A program made the translations under genes and the position numbers. This document shows, one piece after another, positions 1 to 5,595 of a stretch of 27,709 bases of DNA. Position 1 is the first letter of the stretch, and each line of letters starts with the position of its first letter. Source of the DNA: an uncultured Collinsella sp. GTDB taxonomy: Bacteria > Actinomycetota > Coriobacteriia > Coriobacteriales > Coriobacteriaceae. Location: assembly GCA_900540855.1 (NCBI GenBank), contig UQHK01000026.1:1-27709 (forward strand). The letters run 5' to 3'. The notes under the pieces are model-generated. The model made no database searches. It saw only the letters and a list, made by a program, of their open reading frames with translations, and was not told the DNA's origin.

Positions 1-1
1 G

Positions 2-85
2 TCCCTCCAACAGGAGTTCGCCGACTTCGCTGCCGAGGCGGACAAATCGCAATTTATCATCCACCAAGATCTTCACGGCTTTTGA
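2..85 (+). CDS. C-terminal end of an unidentified protein (partial)
   Basis: An open frame enters from the left edge and stops with TGA at 83-85, giving 27 residues that end in HQDLHGF. Its composition (Gln, Glu, Ala and Asp rich, then hydrophobic) reads like a real C-terminus. It converges with the DUF3800 remnant on the other strand. The family cannot be named from so short a piece, and a chance open frame is possible. Confidence 0.3.
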   Translation, partial: SLQQEFADFAAEADKSQFIIHQDLHGF

Positions 86-111
86 AAAGACAGATAGTTA
101 CATGTCCAACG

Positions 112-532
112 CTACAGAAGCCCGAGGACCGTCGCCTTTGATAGCATCTCGTAGGCTCGCGGATATGTCTCTTTGTCGCGCTCGGCCATAAATGCCCAGT
201 TCGCCGTCACGTCAGCCGCCCTCACCATAGCCACCTTGGAGGAGTCGACATAGGAGACTGGAATCTTGGGCAGCCAGTCGCTAAATACAGGAGGGTAGGA
301 GGTCTGCCACGTTGGGTTGAACATGCCGCAGCGCAGCTCCTCATCAACCGATTCTGCCAGGTTGTACTTTCCGTCGATCGAAGTCGAATGCTCGTCAACC
401 ACAACAGAAACTGCATCAACCTCGCTCGCGGCAATTCCCTGAAGCCTCAGCGCGTCAACGATGCCGGACTTCACGCCACGCTTTAGAGCGTAGTCAAGAT
501 ACCTTTGCTTGCGCCTTTTCGAGCTTGAATTC
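112..532 (-). pseudogene. DUF3800 protein, N-terminally truncated remnant
   Basis: The minus-strand frame carries the C-terminal half of a DUF3800-like protein. Visible landmarks are YLDYALKRGVK, a central VVVDEHS block (the VDE is typical of the family) and a late RAADVTANWAF segment matching the conserved 'ADxxAN' region. DUF3800 proteins are RNase H-like in fold, of uncertain function, and common on mobile elements and in defence islands. The reading runs unbroken upstream into IS30-derived sequence (N-terminal residues before about SSKRRKQ), so the original start and N-terminal half are gone. The TAG stop is at 112-114. Family assignment is moderate; truncation is clear because the upstream DNA encodes a transposase tail in another frame. 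Confidence 0.6.
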
Positions 533-697
533 TCAGAGCAACTGCAACACCCCTGAGTAGTGGACCTCGTAGGGCGTCCTGAACCCCAGGCGCTTGTGGG
601 GCCTGCGGTTGATGGCATCGTACACCCGCTCGACCTCCTCGTCCGAGACCGCAGAGAAGCCGGTCCCCTTCGGGAAGTACTCGCGCAGCAGACCGTC
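533..697 (-). mobile_element. IS30-family transposase, C-terminal fragment
   Basis: Reading the minus strand from 697 to the TGA at 533-535 gives about 54 residues beginning DGLLREYFPKG and ending GVLQLL-stop. The middle contains VYDAINRRPHKRLGF and TPYEV. This is the recognisable C-terminal end of IS30-family DDE transposases (after the catalytic Glu, 'NxRPRKxLGxxTPxEV'). The rest of the transposase is missing: the frame is cut at about 697, where the palindromic element begins. It is a dead remnant sitting between the truncated DUF3800 and abiEii genes. Confidence 0.8.
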
Positions 698-813
698 TGT
701 GTTTAGTCAAGCCTGATTTTCGGGTTGGGGCTGCGGTGGAAATCCTGGTCCTCTTTTGGTCCAGGATTTCCACCGCAGCCCCAACCCGTAAATTGAACGC
801 TATCAAACACAGA
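696..813. repeat. 118-bp palindromic IS-end-like element
   Basis: The element opens with TCTGTGTTT (696-704) and closes with its complement AAACACAGA (805-813). Inside it, 721-748 and 761-788 form a perfect 28-bp inverted repeat separated by a 12-bp spacer (749-760). The 16 bp between outer tips and inner arms are equal in length but only partly complementary. It contains no transposase. It separates the IS30 tail from the abiEii N-terminal fragment, so it or its parent element probably caused that break. It may be a MITE or two IS ends left after internal deletion. The family is not identified. Confidence 0.7.
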
Positions 814-1035
814 TGCCGTCGCGAAGTCGATGTCGCGCGTGACGCGGCCGTCGGGGATGCGCGCGAGCAGCCCGCTTCCGCCCTTGAGGATAAACCGGCC
901 GTCGGGGTTTCTGAACACCCTGCGCAGGAACCGGTCGCGCAAAGCCCGACGACAGCCGTCCCCGGGGTCACCGCCCCTGTCGCGAACGGCCCTCTTCAGG
1001 GCCCTGTCGAGCTGACCGCCGTTCTCGTACGTCAT
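814..1035 (-). pseudogene. abiEii: AbiEii/AbiGii nucleotidyltransferase toxin, N-terminal fragment
   Basis: The frame starts at ATG 1033-1035 (MTYENGGQLDRALK) and reaches the family signature LKGGSGLL...TRDIDFAT, the conserved beginning of the AbiEii nucleotidyltransferase domain. Intact AbiEii toxins are roughly 250-300 residues and transfer nucleotides to tRNA acceptor stems. Here about 74 codons survive before the reading enters the palindromic element at 813, so the active site is incomplete. The ATG overlaps the TGA of the upstream antitoxin remnant (ATGA), the usual coupled arrangement of abiEi-abiEii. Identity is confident, and so is loss of function. Confidence 0.75.
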
Positions 1036-1636
1036 TCTTCCCGCCTCCTAGCTAACGAATCGTATAGGCTGGCCCCCGCCGGCATCCCGGCTTTTGCCCC
1101 CCGGCGTCGATTTTCTCCCTCAGCGCGCCCTCGTCTTCGACGAGGCCCCTTTCGAGCGCGTCCGCGAGCACGTTCGCGACCAGGCTCAGTTCCTCCCCGG
1201 AGTCTATCAGGTCCACCACCGTGAGCCAGGGCCTCGTCGCCGGGATGTCCGAGACGATCGCCACGTCCTTCGGGTCGAGGCGGCGCTTCCTGATGAATCA
1301 GGTTCGGGCGCTTAGTCTGCTTTCTCTCGGGCGTGCAGAACTCGTAGGGCGAGGGGCTGACCTCGCCGATGCCGTAGAGCCATGCAGCCGTCGCCCCCAT
1401 GGCGACGGGGCGCCTCCCCGGGTCGATCGACAGTCAGGCCGCGAGAACGTCCTCCTCCCGCGTGCTCGGCGAGCCGCCCATGCGGTAGACGCCCTTCGCG
1501 AGCCTCTCTATGTTGCCGAGCCCTTCCCGCCTCGAGAGCGCGTACCGCTCGACGCCGAGCACCTTCGCCTGCACAGATGTGAAGAGCCCCCTTTGGGAAG
1601 AGGCGATGTCGTTGGTGGCTCGTATGACTTCGATTT
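1032..1636 (-). pseudogene. abiEi: AbiEi-type antitoxin, decayed by a nonsense and two frameshifts
   Basis: Joining frames recovers an AbiEi-like protein. An N-terminal winged-helix part reads SSQRGLFTSVQAKVLGV and ends at YRMGGSPSTREEDVLAA. A middle follows (MGATAAWLYGIGEVSPSPYE), then PATRPWLTVVDLID, and a tail AGMPAGASLYDSLARR ending in TGA at 1032-1034. Three lesions are visible: an in-frame TGA at 1434-1436, probably from TGG because the family has Ala-Trp there; a one-base shift near 1297; and a compensating shift in a G run near 1105. No ATG heads the frame (a TAA lies just upstream), so the start is also uncertain. AbiEi is the transcriptional repressor and antitoxin of type IV AbiE systems. 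The locus is inactive but the domain order is intact. Confidence 0.7.
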
Positions 1637-1642
1637 ATTCCA

Positions 1643-1679
1643 TGCTTGCATTGTGGAAAATAATGCAACAATGCAAGCA
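1643..1679. promoter_or_regulatory. 12-bp inverted repeat upstream of abiE, probable old operator
   Basis: TGCTTGCATTGT at 1643-1654 is repeated as its exact complement at 1668-1679, with a 13-bp spacer. It lies just upstream of the abiEi reading frame on the minus strand. AbiEi antitoxins are known to repress their promoter by binding inverted repeats, so this is most likely the operator of the now broken operon. Confidence 0.45.
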
Positions 1680-1868
1680 ATACGCTCAGAATACACGGCG
1701 TTATTCGGCGGCATTCGGGGTCACTGAAACTGCGGAAACCGATTTTCGCATTTCTTTATTCCCATTTGTTGACCTGGGCGAATGCAATTGAAGAGGGCTT
1801 GAATCCGCCTCGCAGTTTCAAGTCAGTTTCATCCGCTCGAAATCGGCCTTCGGGGGACCCGAATTGTG

Positions 1869-1949
1869 AATTATTCCCGCAGGGCCTAATTATTCCCGTA
1901 CCGCCGAGTACTCCGTTGTACCGCCCAGTAGGGACACACGGGAATAATT
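1869..1949. repeat. Iteron-like direct repeats inside inverted AATTATTCCCG arms
   Basis: AATTATTCCCG occurs at 1869-1879 and 1888-1898 and inverted (CGGGAATAATT) at 1939-1949. Between the arms are two 13-bp direct repeats with one mismatch, GTACCGCCGAGTA (1898-1910) and GTACCGCCCAGTA (1918-1930), spaced exactly 20 bp. This looks like a protein-binding array or the end of a lost mobile element. No gene in the window obviously uses it. Confidence 0.4.
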
Positions 1950-1973
1950 TGGTCGTTTTCCCAGGTAGAGATG

Positions 1974-2010
1974 CAAAAAGAAAGCCCTCGAACCAAAGGG
2001 TTCGAGGGCT
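1974..2010 (-). terminator. Rho-independent terminator, minus strand
   Basis: AGCCCTCGAACC (1983-1994) pairs perfectly with GGTTCGAGGGCT (1999-2010) around a 4-nt loop. On the minus strand the stem is followed by TTTCTTTTT. A terminator here implies a minus-strand transcript arriving from the right, although no gene there is recognisable. Confidence 0.7.
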
Positions 2011-2487
2011 GTTATTCCCACTATTTCGCTGGTGGCTTTGGTTCTGTCGTCCCGTCATTCCAGTTGCACCCAGTTTTCGGCATCGACACGGAACGCGTGC
2101 CGCCGAATGACGCGATGTCGCGTCTCGTCGGCTTCGGGGACAAAAGCTGGGACAACCTCAAAAACTTTTTTCAAACTCAGGGCTTTGAGTTTTTGTTTTT
2201 GTCCCAAAGGAGCTTCCGGCCGTGATTCGGATGCCCGATTGGGCGGAATCGCCCGTTTCTGGAACTCAACCGCAGCATCACGCACAAGCCACTCGCAACA
2301 ACTGCAAATGATTGGTCGAGGGCGGCTTCCAACGCGATTCCAAAGCCGCAGGTCAGGCAACTGCGCTGCTGGCAGGGAAAGGGAGTCGTATCAGGCGGCT
2401 TGCCCATGAGTCGACGATGAGGCCTTCACCGAATGTCGAGAACATGCTGGTAAAATAGGCAATACTTTTTATGACAGGAGAACGAGC
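2011..2487. other. Gene-poor stretch, probable decayed gene
   Basis: No protein family is recognisable in about 480 bp. Minus-strand open frames exist (for example one stopping at 2055, 45 bp before the terminator) but show no known motif and no good ribosome binding site, so a decayed gene is the best guess. The right end provides the abiF leader, with TAAAAT at 2451-2456 as a possible -10 and AGGAG at 2476-2480. Confidence 0.35.
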
Positions 2488-3450
2488 ATGGCCGAACCCC
2501 ACGATAGGAAGCCGATCCTCACGATCGAGCAGCAGATAGAGCACCTCAAGCAGAAGGGCGTAGCCTTCGAGCTGTGTTCCGAGGAAGAGGCCGAGGACTA
2601 CCTGCGCGACAAGTGCAACTTCTTCAAGCTCGCATCCTATCGCAAACTCTTCTCGAAATACGAGGGAGGCCCGCGCGACGGCCGCTACGTAGACCTCGAC
2701 TTCGGCCAGCTACGCCTGCTCGCGGCGCTCGACCAGGAGCTACGCCACGCCCTGCTCGGCATGACGCTCGACATCGAGCACTTCCAGAAGGTGACACTGC
2801 TTCGCGAGATGGAGGACCGTGGAGAGGATGGCTACGCCATCGTGGCCGACTACATGGCATCGCTTACCACTGCAAACAGGGAGTACCGCCTGCGCGAGCT
2901 CAAGATGAGCGGCCGCAGCCCCTACAGCTCGAGCCTCTACGCGAAGTACTCCGGCGACATGCCTGCCTGGGCCTTCCTTGAGCTCACCTCGTTCGGCACC
3001 CTCATCGACTTCGTGCGCTTCTGCGCCAGGCGATGGGGCGACAGGCGCTTCGAGGCCTCCCACTACGACCTCAAGCGCGTGAAGTCCGTCCGCAACTGCG
3101 CCGCGCACGGCTCGTGCCTGATCAACTGCTTCGCCGAGAGGGGCGCCGCCCGGGGCTCGGCGTCCAGTGGCGTCTCCCGAAGGGTCGCCGCCGTGGGAAT
3201 CCCCAAGGCGACCAGGAGGAAGTGGATGGGGAATACGGCCATGCAGGAGGTCGCAACCGTGCTCGTGGCGCACTCCGGCTTGGTACCCGAGGGCTCCTCG
3301 CGCTCGCGCGCCGCATCCGAGCTCGCCGAGATGTTCGCCAGGGCCGACGGAGAAACCGAGGCGCTGCCCGACAAGGGGCCCGACGCCGCAGCTCGCTCCG
3401 CGCTCGAGTTCCTTCGCAGGTTGACAGAATCGCTCGGGTTGGTAGAATAG
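2488..3450 (+). CDS. AbiF/AbiD-like Abi_2 protein (HEPN RNase)
   Basis: This is a 320-residue protein, normal length for the Abi_2 (AbiD/AbiF) family of abortive-infection proteins. Family landmarks appear in order: a CNFFKLASYRKLFSKYE segment near residues 43-59 (the family's 'NYYRLxxYxxxF'), LDIEHFQKV near 95, and DMPAWAFLELTSFGTL near 157-172 (the family's 'MPxWxxxExxSFG'). The HEPN catalytic motif R-N-C-A-A-H (R202, H207) follows. HEPN proteins of this type are metal-independent RNases that act as toxins in defence. The start ATG has AGGAG seven bases upstream. Two small-RNA genes follow at once, and the first one's promoter lies inside the last ten codons of this gene. No separate protein antitoxin is present. 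The roughly 110-residue tail after the motif matches nothing I recognise. Confidence 0.85.
   Translation: MAEPHDRKPILTIEQQIEHLKQKGVAFELCSEEEAEDYLRDKCNFFKLASYRKLFSKYEGGPRDGRYVDLDFGQLRLLAALDQELRHALLGMTLDIEHFQKVTLLREMEDRGEDGYAIVADYMASLTTANREYRLRELKMSGRSPYSSSLYAKYSGDMPAWAFLELTSFGTLIDFVRFCARRWGDRRFEASHYDLKRVKSVRNCAAHGSCLINCFAERGAARGSASSGVSRRVAAVGIPKATRRKWMGNTAMQEVATVLVAHSGLVPEGSSRSRAASELAEMFARADGETEALPDKGPDAAARSALEFLRRLTESLGLVE
3421..3448 (+). promoter_or_regulatory. Sigma-70 promoter of small RNA 1, inside the end of abiF
   Basis: TTGACA (3421-3426), a 16-bp spacer and TAGAAT (3443-3448) make a near-consensus vegetative promoter. It overlaps the final codons of the AbiF-like gene, so the RNA can be made independently of the toxin mRNA. 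Predicted initiation is about 3455. The second copy has the same arrangement. Confidence 0.7.
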
Positions 3451-3454
3451 CCTG

Positions 3455-3516
3455 CAGATAGCAAAACCTTCACGGTTTTAGGGGCGGACTTGCGCAAGCG
3501 ACTCTGCCCTATTTTT
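3455..3516 (+). ncRNA. Small structured RNA 1 downstream of abiF, candidate RNA antitoxin
   Basis: From the predicted start at about 3455 the transcript would be about 62 nt. It forms hairpin A, AAAACC (3463-3468) with GGTTTT (3474-3479) around TTCAC. A second compound hairpin follows: GGGGC (3481-3485) pairs with GCCCT (3506-3510) and encloses CTTG/CAAG (3489-3492/3495-3498). It ends in ATTTTT. A near copy with altered but still paired inner stems lies 132 bp downstream, which argues for selected structure. Small RNAs accompany some AbiF-type HEPN genes and can act as RNA antitoxins; that role here is inference. Confidence 0.6.
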
Positions 3517-3555
3517 ATATTCACTCGCTATAGGAGACGGGTGATACCTGGGTCA

Positions 3556-3583
3556 ATGACAGAACTGAGAAGCCCGGAATAAT
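3556..3583 (+). promoter_or_regulatory. Promoter of small RNA 2
   Basis: ATGACA (3556-3561), 16 bp, then AATAAT (3578-3583). It aligns base for base with the promoter of RNA 1 (same spacer length, both continuing GAA after the -35), which shows that the whole transcription unit was duplicated and not just the hairpins. Confidence 0.6.
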
Positions 3584-3589
3584 GGAGCC

Positions 3590-3648
3590 AGTTAGAAACC
3601 CTCGGGTTTGCGGGGCGGGATCGTGAGAGCGATTCTGCCCTATTTTTT
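3590..3648 (+). ncRNA. Small structured RNA 2, paralogue of RNA 1
   Basis: Hairpin A is AAACC (3596-3600) with GGTTT (3605-3609) around CTCG. The compound hairpin again uses GGGGC (3612-3616) with GCCCT (3637-3641), now enclosing ATCG/CGAT (3620-3623/3630-3633) around TGAGAG, and ends in ATTTTTT. The inner stem differs from RNA 1 on both sides yet still pairs, a compensatory change. The sequences between the two RNAs are otherwise unlike. Predicted length is about 60 nt. Confidence 0.6.
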
Positions 3649-3821
3649 CCTCCGTCTGCCCCAAACCAAGTATTTCGAAGATAGCCTGTAGGTGTCCTCC
3701 TGGGCGCCTTTTATTTTCAGGGAATCGGCCGCTTCATGAACGAGCGACCGGCTTGACCTAGATCGAACCGCCTTCATCTCCGCCTAGGCGCCGGCGATCA
3801 ACATCGTAAATCCGCGCGTGC

Positions 3822-3950
3822 TACAATGCGGGCACCAGAGATGAAAACACAGTCCCCGTCGGGTAGTCGTGGGCGTGCGGGAGTCCGCATCAGTAACCTG
3901 CCTCCTTGGTTGTCCCTTCTCTGCATGGTCATCTACATAAAGGAGGAACC
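3822..3950 (+). promoter_or_regulatory. yjdF-type riboswitch leader with promoter
   Basis: A likely -10, TACAAT, lies at 3822-3827, so the leader is about 120 nt. It contains GATGAAAACACAGTCCCCG, a GCGG/CCGC hairpin at 3877-3888 and other short pairings. CCTCCTT (3901-3907) is the exact complement of the ribosome binding site AAGGAGG (3940-3946), an obvious off-state that hides the site. yjdF genes are commonly preceded by the yjdF riboswitch, reported to sense azaaromatic compounds. I assign it from gene context and layout, not from a covariance-model hit. Confidence 0.7.
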
Positions 3951-3954
3951 AACC

Positions 3955-4374
3955 ATGCAGATCAGCGTGTCATCCACCCTGACCGTATATCACGACGGCC
4001 AATTCTGGGTCGGGCTGGCGGAGCATGTCGAGGACGGCAGATACGGCGCCGCCCGCATCGTCTTCGGCGCGGAACCGTCCGATGAGGAAATCCTGCGATT
4101 CGTTACAAGCAAATGGGCGGAGCTCGCGTTCTTCGGTGACGATCCCGCCGAGGCGAGCAAGCCCGCGAGGAACCCCAAGCGCCGCGCCCGCGAGGCGTCG
4201 AAGGCCCTTAAGCAGCCGGCGATGGGCACCAGGGCGCAGCAGGTGCTCGCGAGTCAGCGGGAGACAATGAAACGGGAGTCAGCCCGCGCAAGAAGCCAGC
4301 GTCGCGCGGATGAGGCGGAGGCGCGCTTCGAGCAGCGAAAGCTGAAGCGCAAGCAGAAGCATCGTGGGCATTGA
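3955..4374 (+). CDS. yjdF: YjdF family protein (DUF2992)
   Basis: This is a 139-residue protein beginning MQISVSSTLTVYHDGQFW. The N-terminal half has the family pattern FWVGLAEHVEDGRYGAARIVFGAEP and then an EILRFV segment. The C-terminal half is strongly basic and helical, with NPKRRAREASK, a MGTRAQQVL block and a Lys/Arg tail ending KRKQKHRGH, all typical of YjdF/DUF2992. The molecular function is not established; its riboswitch suggests a response to aromatic or azaaromatic compounds. The ATG at 3955 is chosen over the longer upstream frame because AAGGAGG sits 8 bp before it and family similarity starts there. It is the only clear non-defence gene in this stretch and probably moves with the island. 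Confidence 0.85.
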   Translation: MQISVSSTLTVYHDGQFWVGLAEHVEDGRYGAARIVFGAEPSDEEILRFVTSKWAELAFFGDDPAEASKPARNPKRRAREASKALKQPAMGTRAQQVLASQRETMKRESARARSQRRADEAEARFEQRKLKRKQKHRGH

Positions 4375-4534
4375 TCGCCATGTGCAGCAAGGCAGACCAT
4401 ATACAGCAGTGGGGCCAGTTCCACTTGAAGCCGACGCCGCGTAGACGCTGATGGTGACGGCTATGCACGGGCACGGGCGAGCCACTGCACTTCACAGCTT
4501 GTTTCTCAAGCATTTGGGACGCACACGCGGCGTT

Positions 4535-4558
4535 CAAAAATGCGGAGCGACTCCGCAT
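4535..4558 (-). terminator. Terminator of the ToxN-like gene
   Basis: ATGCGGAG (4540-4547) pairs with CTCCGCAT (4551-4558) around a 3-nt loop. On the minus strand the stem is followed by five T's (4539-4535). It lies 25 bp past the toxin-like gene's stop. Confidence 0.75.
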
Positions 4559-4582
4559 GGCTCGAGACTGAGCCGAGGTGCC

Positions 4583-5032
4583 CTACTTCTCGCCCTCCAG
4601 CAGCCCCACGATGCGGTCGATGTCGACGGCGAAGCGGGGCCTTCCCTCGCGCTCGTAGCGGTCGAGGCATGCCTGGCACTCGGAGACAATGCGCTTGGTG
4701 TTGCCGTCGATGATGCGCTGGAGCGTCTCGTAGTAGGCCGAGCCCTCGGTCCTGAAGCGGCGCTGGTAGGACTTGGTTATGGGGAACATCTTGATGTAGT
4801 GGATGCTGTGGCGACAGCCGGGGCGCGTCGTGGGGCGGGGTGGCAACGCAAAGTACTGGTCTTTGGGCACGTTGGGGGCGATGTTGGAATGCAGCGGCAC
4901 GGCGAAGTCCCTGCGCTTTCCGCGGAAACGCAGCCTCACCACCACGATGCAGGGGAGATTGTGCTTAAGCATGAGCTCGCGGTCGCCCTCGACGAGGTCG
5001 AAGAAGTCCTGGGAGATGGATACGACCTTCAC
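4583..5032 (-). CDS. ToxN/AbiQ-like type III toxin (putative endoRNase)
   Basis: This is a 149-residue protein when started at GTG 5030-5032, which has an AAGAGG site 8 bp upstream; the frame stays open to 5125 but the extra N-terminus looks non-coding. It opens KVVSISQDFFDLV. A central strand pair follows, CIVVVRLRFRGKRRDFAVPLHSNI (about 28-51), then HSIHYIKMFPI (about 75-85) and a helical C-terminus. The order 'xPLxSxx ... xxYIKMxP' resembles ToxN/AbiQ-fold toxins of type III systems, endoribonucleases neutralised by an RNA. The strongly hairpinned leader directly upstream supports this. It could instead belong to a related uncharacterised toxin family. It converges with yjdF. Confidence 0.5.
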   Translation of the reverse strand: MKVVSISQDFFDLVEGDRELMLKHNLPCIVVVRLRFRGKRRDFAVPLHSNIAPNVPKDQYFALPPRPTTRPGCRHSIHYIKMFPITKSYQRRFRTEGSAYYETLQRIIDGNTKRIVSECQACLDRYEREGRPRFAVDIDRIVGLLEGEK

Positions 5033-5044
5033 CGGTTGCGCCTC

Positions 5045-5175
5045 TTCATACGAAGTGGGGCCCGCATCGCTGCAGGCCCCTACAGGTGGGCGATATTCTA
5101 CGCCTTGCGGCACCCCGTCGCCCACGGAGGTTAAACGTACACGTAAGCCGTACTCTGAAAGCCGCGGCTTCCGGC
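5045..5175 (-). ncRNA. Structured leader of the ToxN-like gene, candidate RNA antitoxin
   Basis: On the minus strand a TGGTATAAA extended -10 (5190-5182) predicts initiation near 5174. The leader folds into GTGGGCGA (5125-5118) with TCGCCCAC (5095-5088). A second, very stable hairpin (10-bp stem capped by a GCGA tetraloop) follows at about 5078-5055. A small CTTC/GAAG stem sits just before the ribosome binding site. Type III loci carry their RNA antitoxin exactly here, but I do not see the clear tandem repeats typical of ToxI. Confidence 0.4.
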
Positions 5176-5296
5176 AAGCAGTTTATACCACGAAAGGTCG
5201 CTTTCAACGCGCATAGCTCGCAAAATAACACTCGCTAGGCCGTCGCCCCTGGCCGTTACCCTCCAATCTTCATTGGAGTCAGCAGGTCAATTCATA

Positions 5297-5347
5297 TAGT
5301 TATGGGGGTGTATCCTAAAGGAAATCAAATTAATACCCCCATAACTA
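5297..5347. repeat. 13-bp perfect inverted repeat
   Basis: TAGTTATGGGGGT (5297-5309) is matched by ACCCCCATAACTA (5335-5347) around a 25-nt loop that itself contains TCCT/AGGA. It sits 10 bp left of the guaA-end scar. It is not followed by a T run, so it is more likely a recombination or binding site than a terminator. Confidence 0.5.
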
Positions 5348-5356
5348 AGGAATTTT

Positions 5357-5371
5357 CTATTCCCACTCAAT
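5357..5371 (-). repeat. guaA 3'-end scar A (attachment-site relic)
   Basis: On the minus strand this reads ATT GAG TGG GAA TAG (Ile-Glu-Trp-Glu-stop), the same residues as the end of the real guaA at 12079-12093 (ATC GAG TGG GAG TAG). It lacks the 10-bp repeats found beside the other two scars. It marks the left boundary of the methyltransferase module. Confidence 0.6.
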
Positions 5372-5560
5372 GACTAGAGCCCTGGTGTAATTGGCTGGAT
5401 CACCGTTCCGGGAACCGGTATCGACCTACCTGTCCGCCAAGCTCCTTCTTCAGCTCCAGCCTAGTATCTGATTCGCGCCGTTATAAGCGAAAACCGAAGA
5501 GATGCGTCTTAGCCAAGAAAAGAAGGTTAGCCTCATCTTACTGCATGATTCGTGTGTTAT

Positions 5561-5578
5561 AGTTAGATGGCTCTAACT
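5561..5578 (+). promoter_or_regulatory. Operator-like inverted repeat before the methyltransferase genes
   Basis: AGTTAGA (5561-5567), TGGC, TCTAACT (5572-5578) is a perfect dyad directly after a possible -10 (TATAGT, 5558-5563) and 17 bp before the start codon. Its position and size suit a TetR/MarR-type repressor, but no such regulator is in the module. Confidence 0.4.
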
Positions 5579-5595
5579 GTTTGGGGGCGACAGCC

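Larger units (their letters stand above)
5176..5595. other. 420-bp gene-free stretch between toxin and methyltransferases
   Basis: It holds the toxin promoter region, a CTCCAAT/ATTGGAG hairpin (5261-5278), a long inverted repeat (5297-5347), the leftmost guaA-end scar (5357-5371) and the methyltransferase promoter. Just right of the scar the minus strand reads ...NYTRALVIEWE-stop, preceded by a stop in that frame and by a plausible piece (ELKKELGG) in another, so a small decayed coding tail may lie at 5372-5470. No intact gene was seen. Confidence 0.4.

Noticed and set aside
3463..3648. Two hairpins after abiF as plain tandem terminators
   Set aside because: Not the preferred reading, because the preceding hairpins and the -35/-10 elements are duplicated too and the inner stems covary; kept as the alternative explanation.
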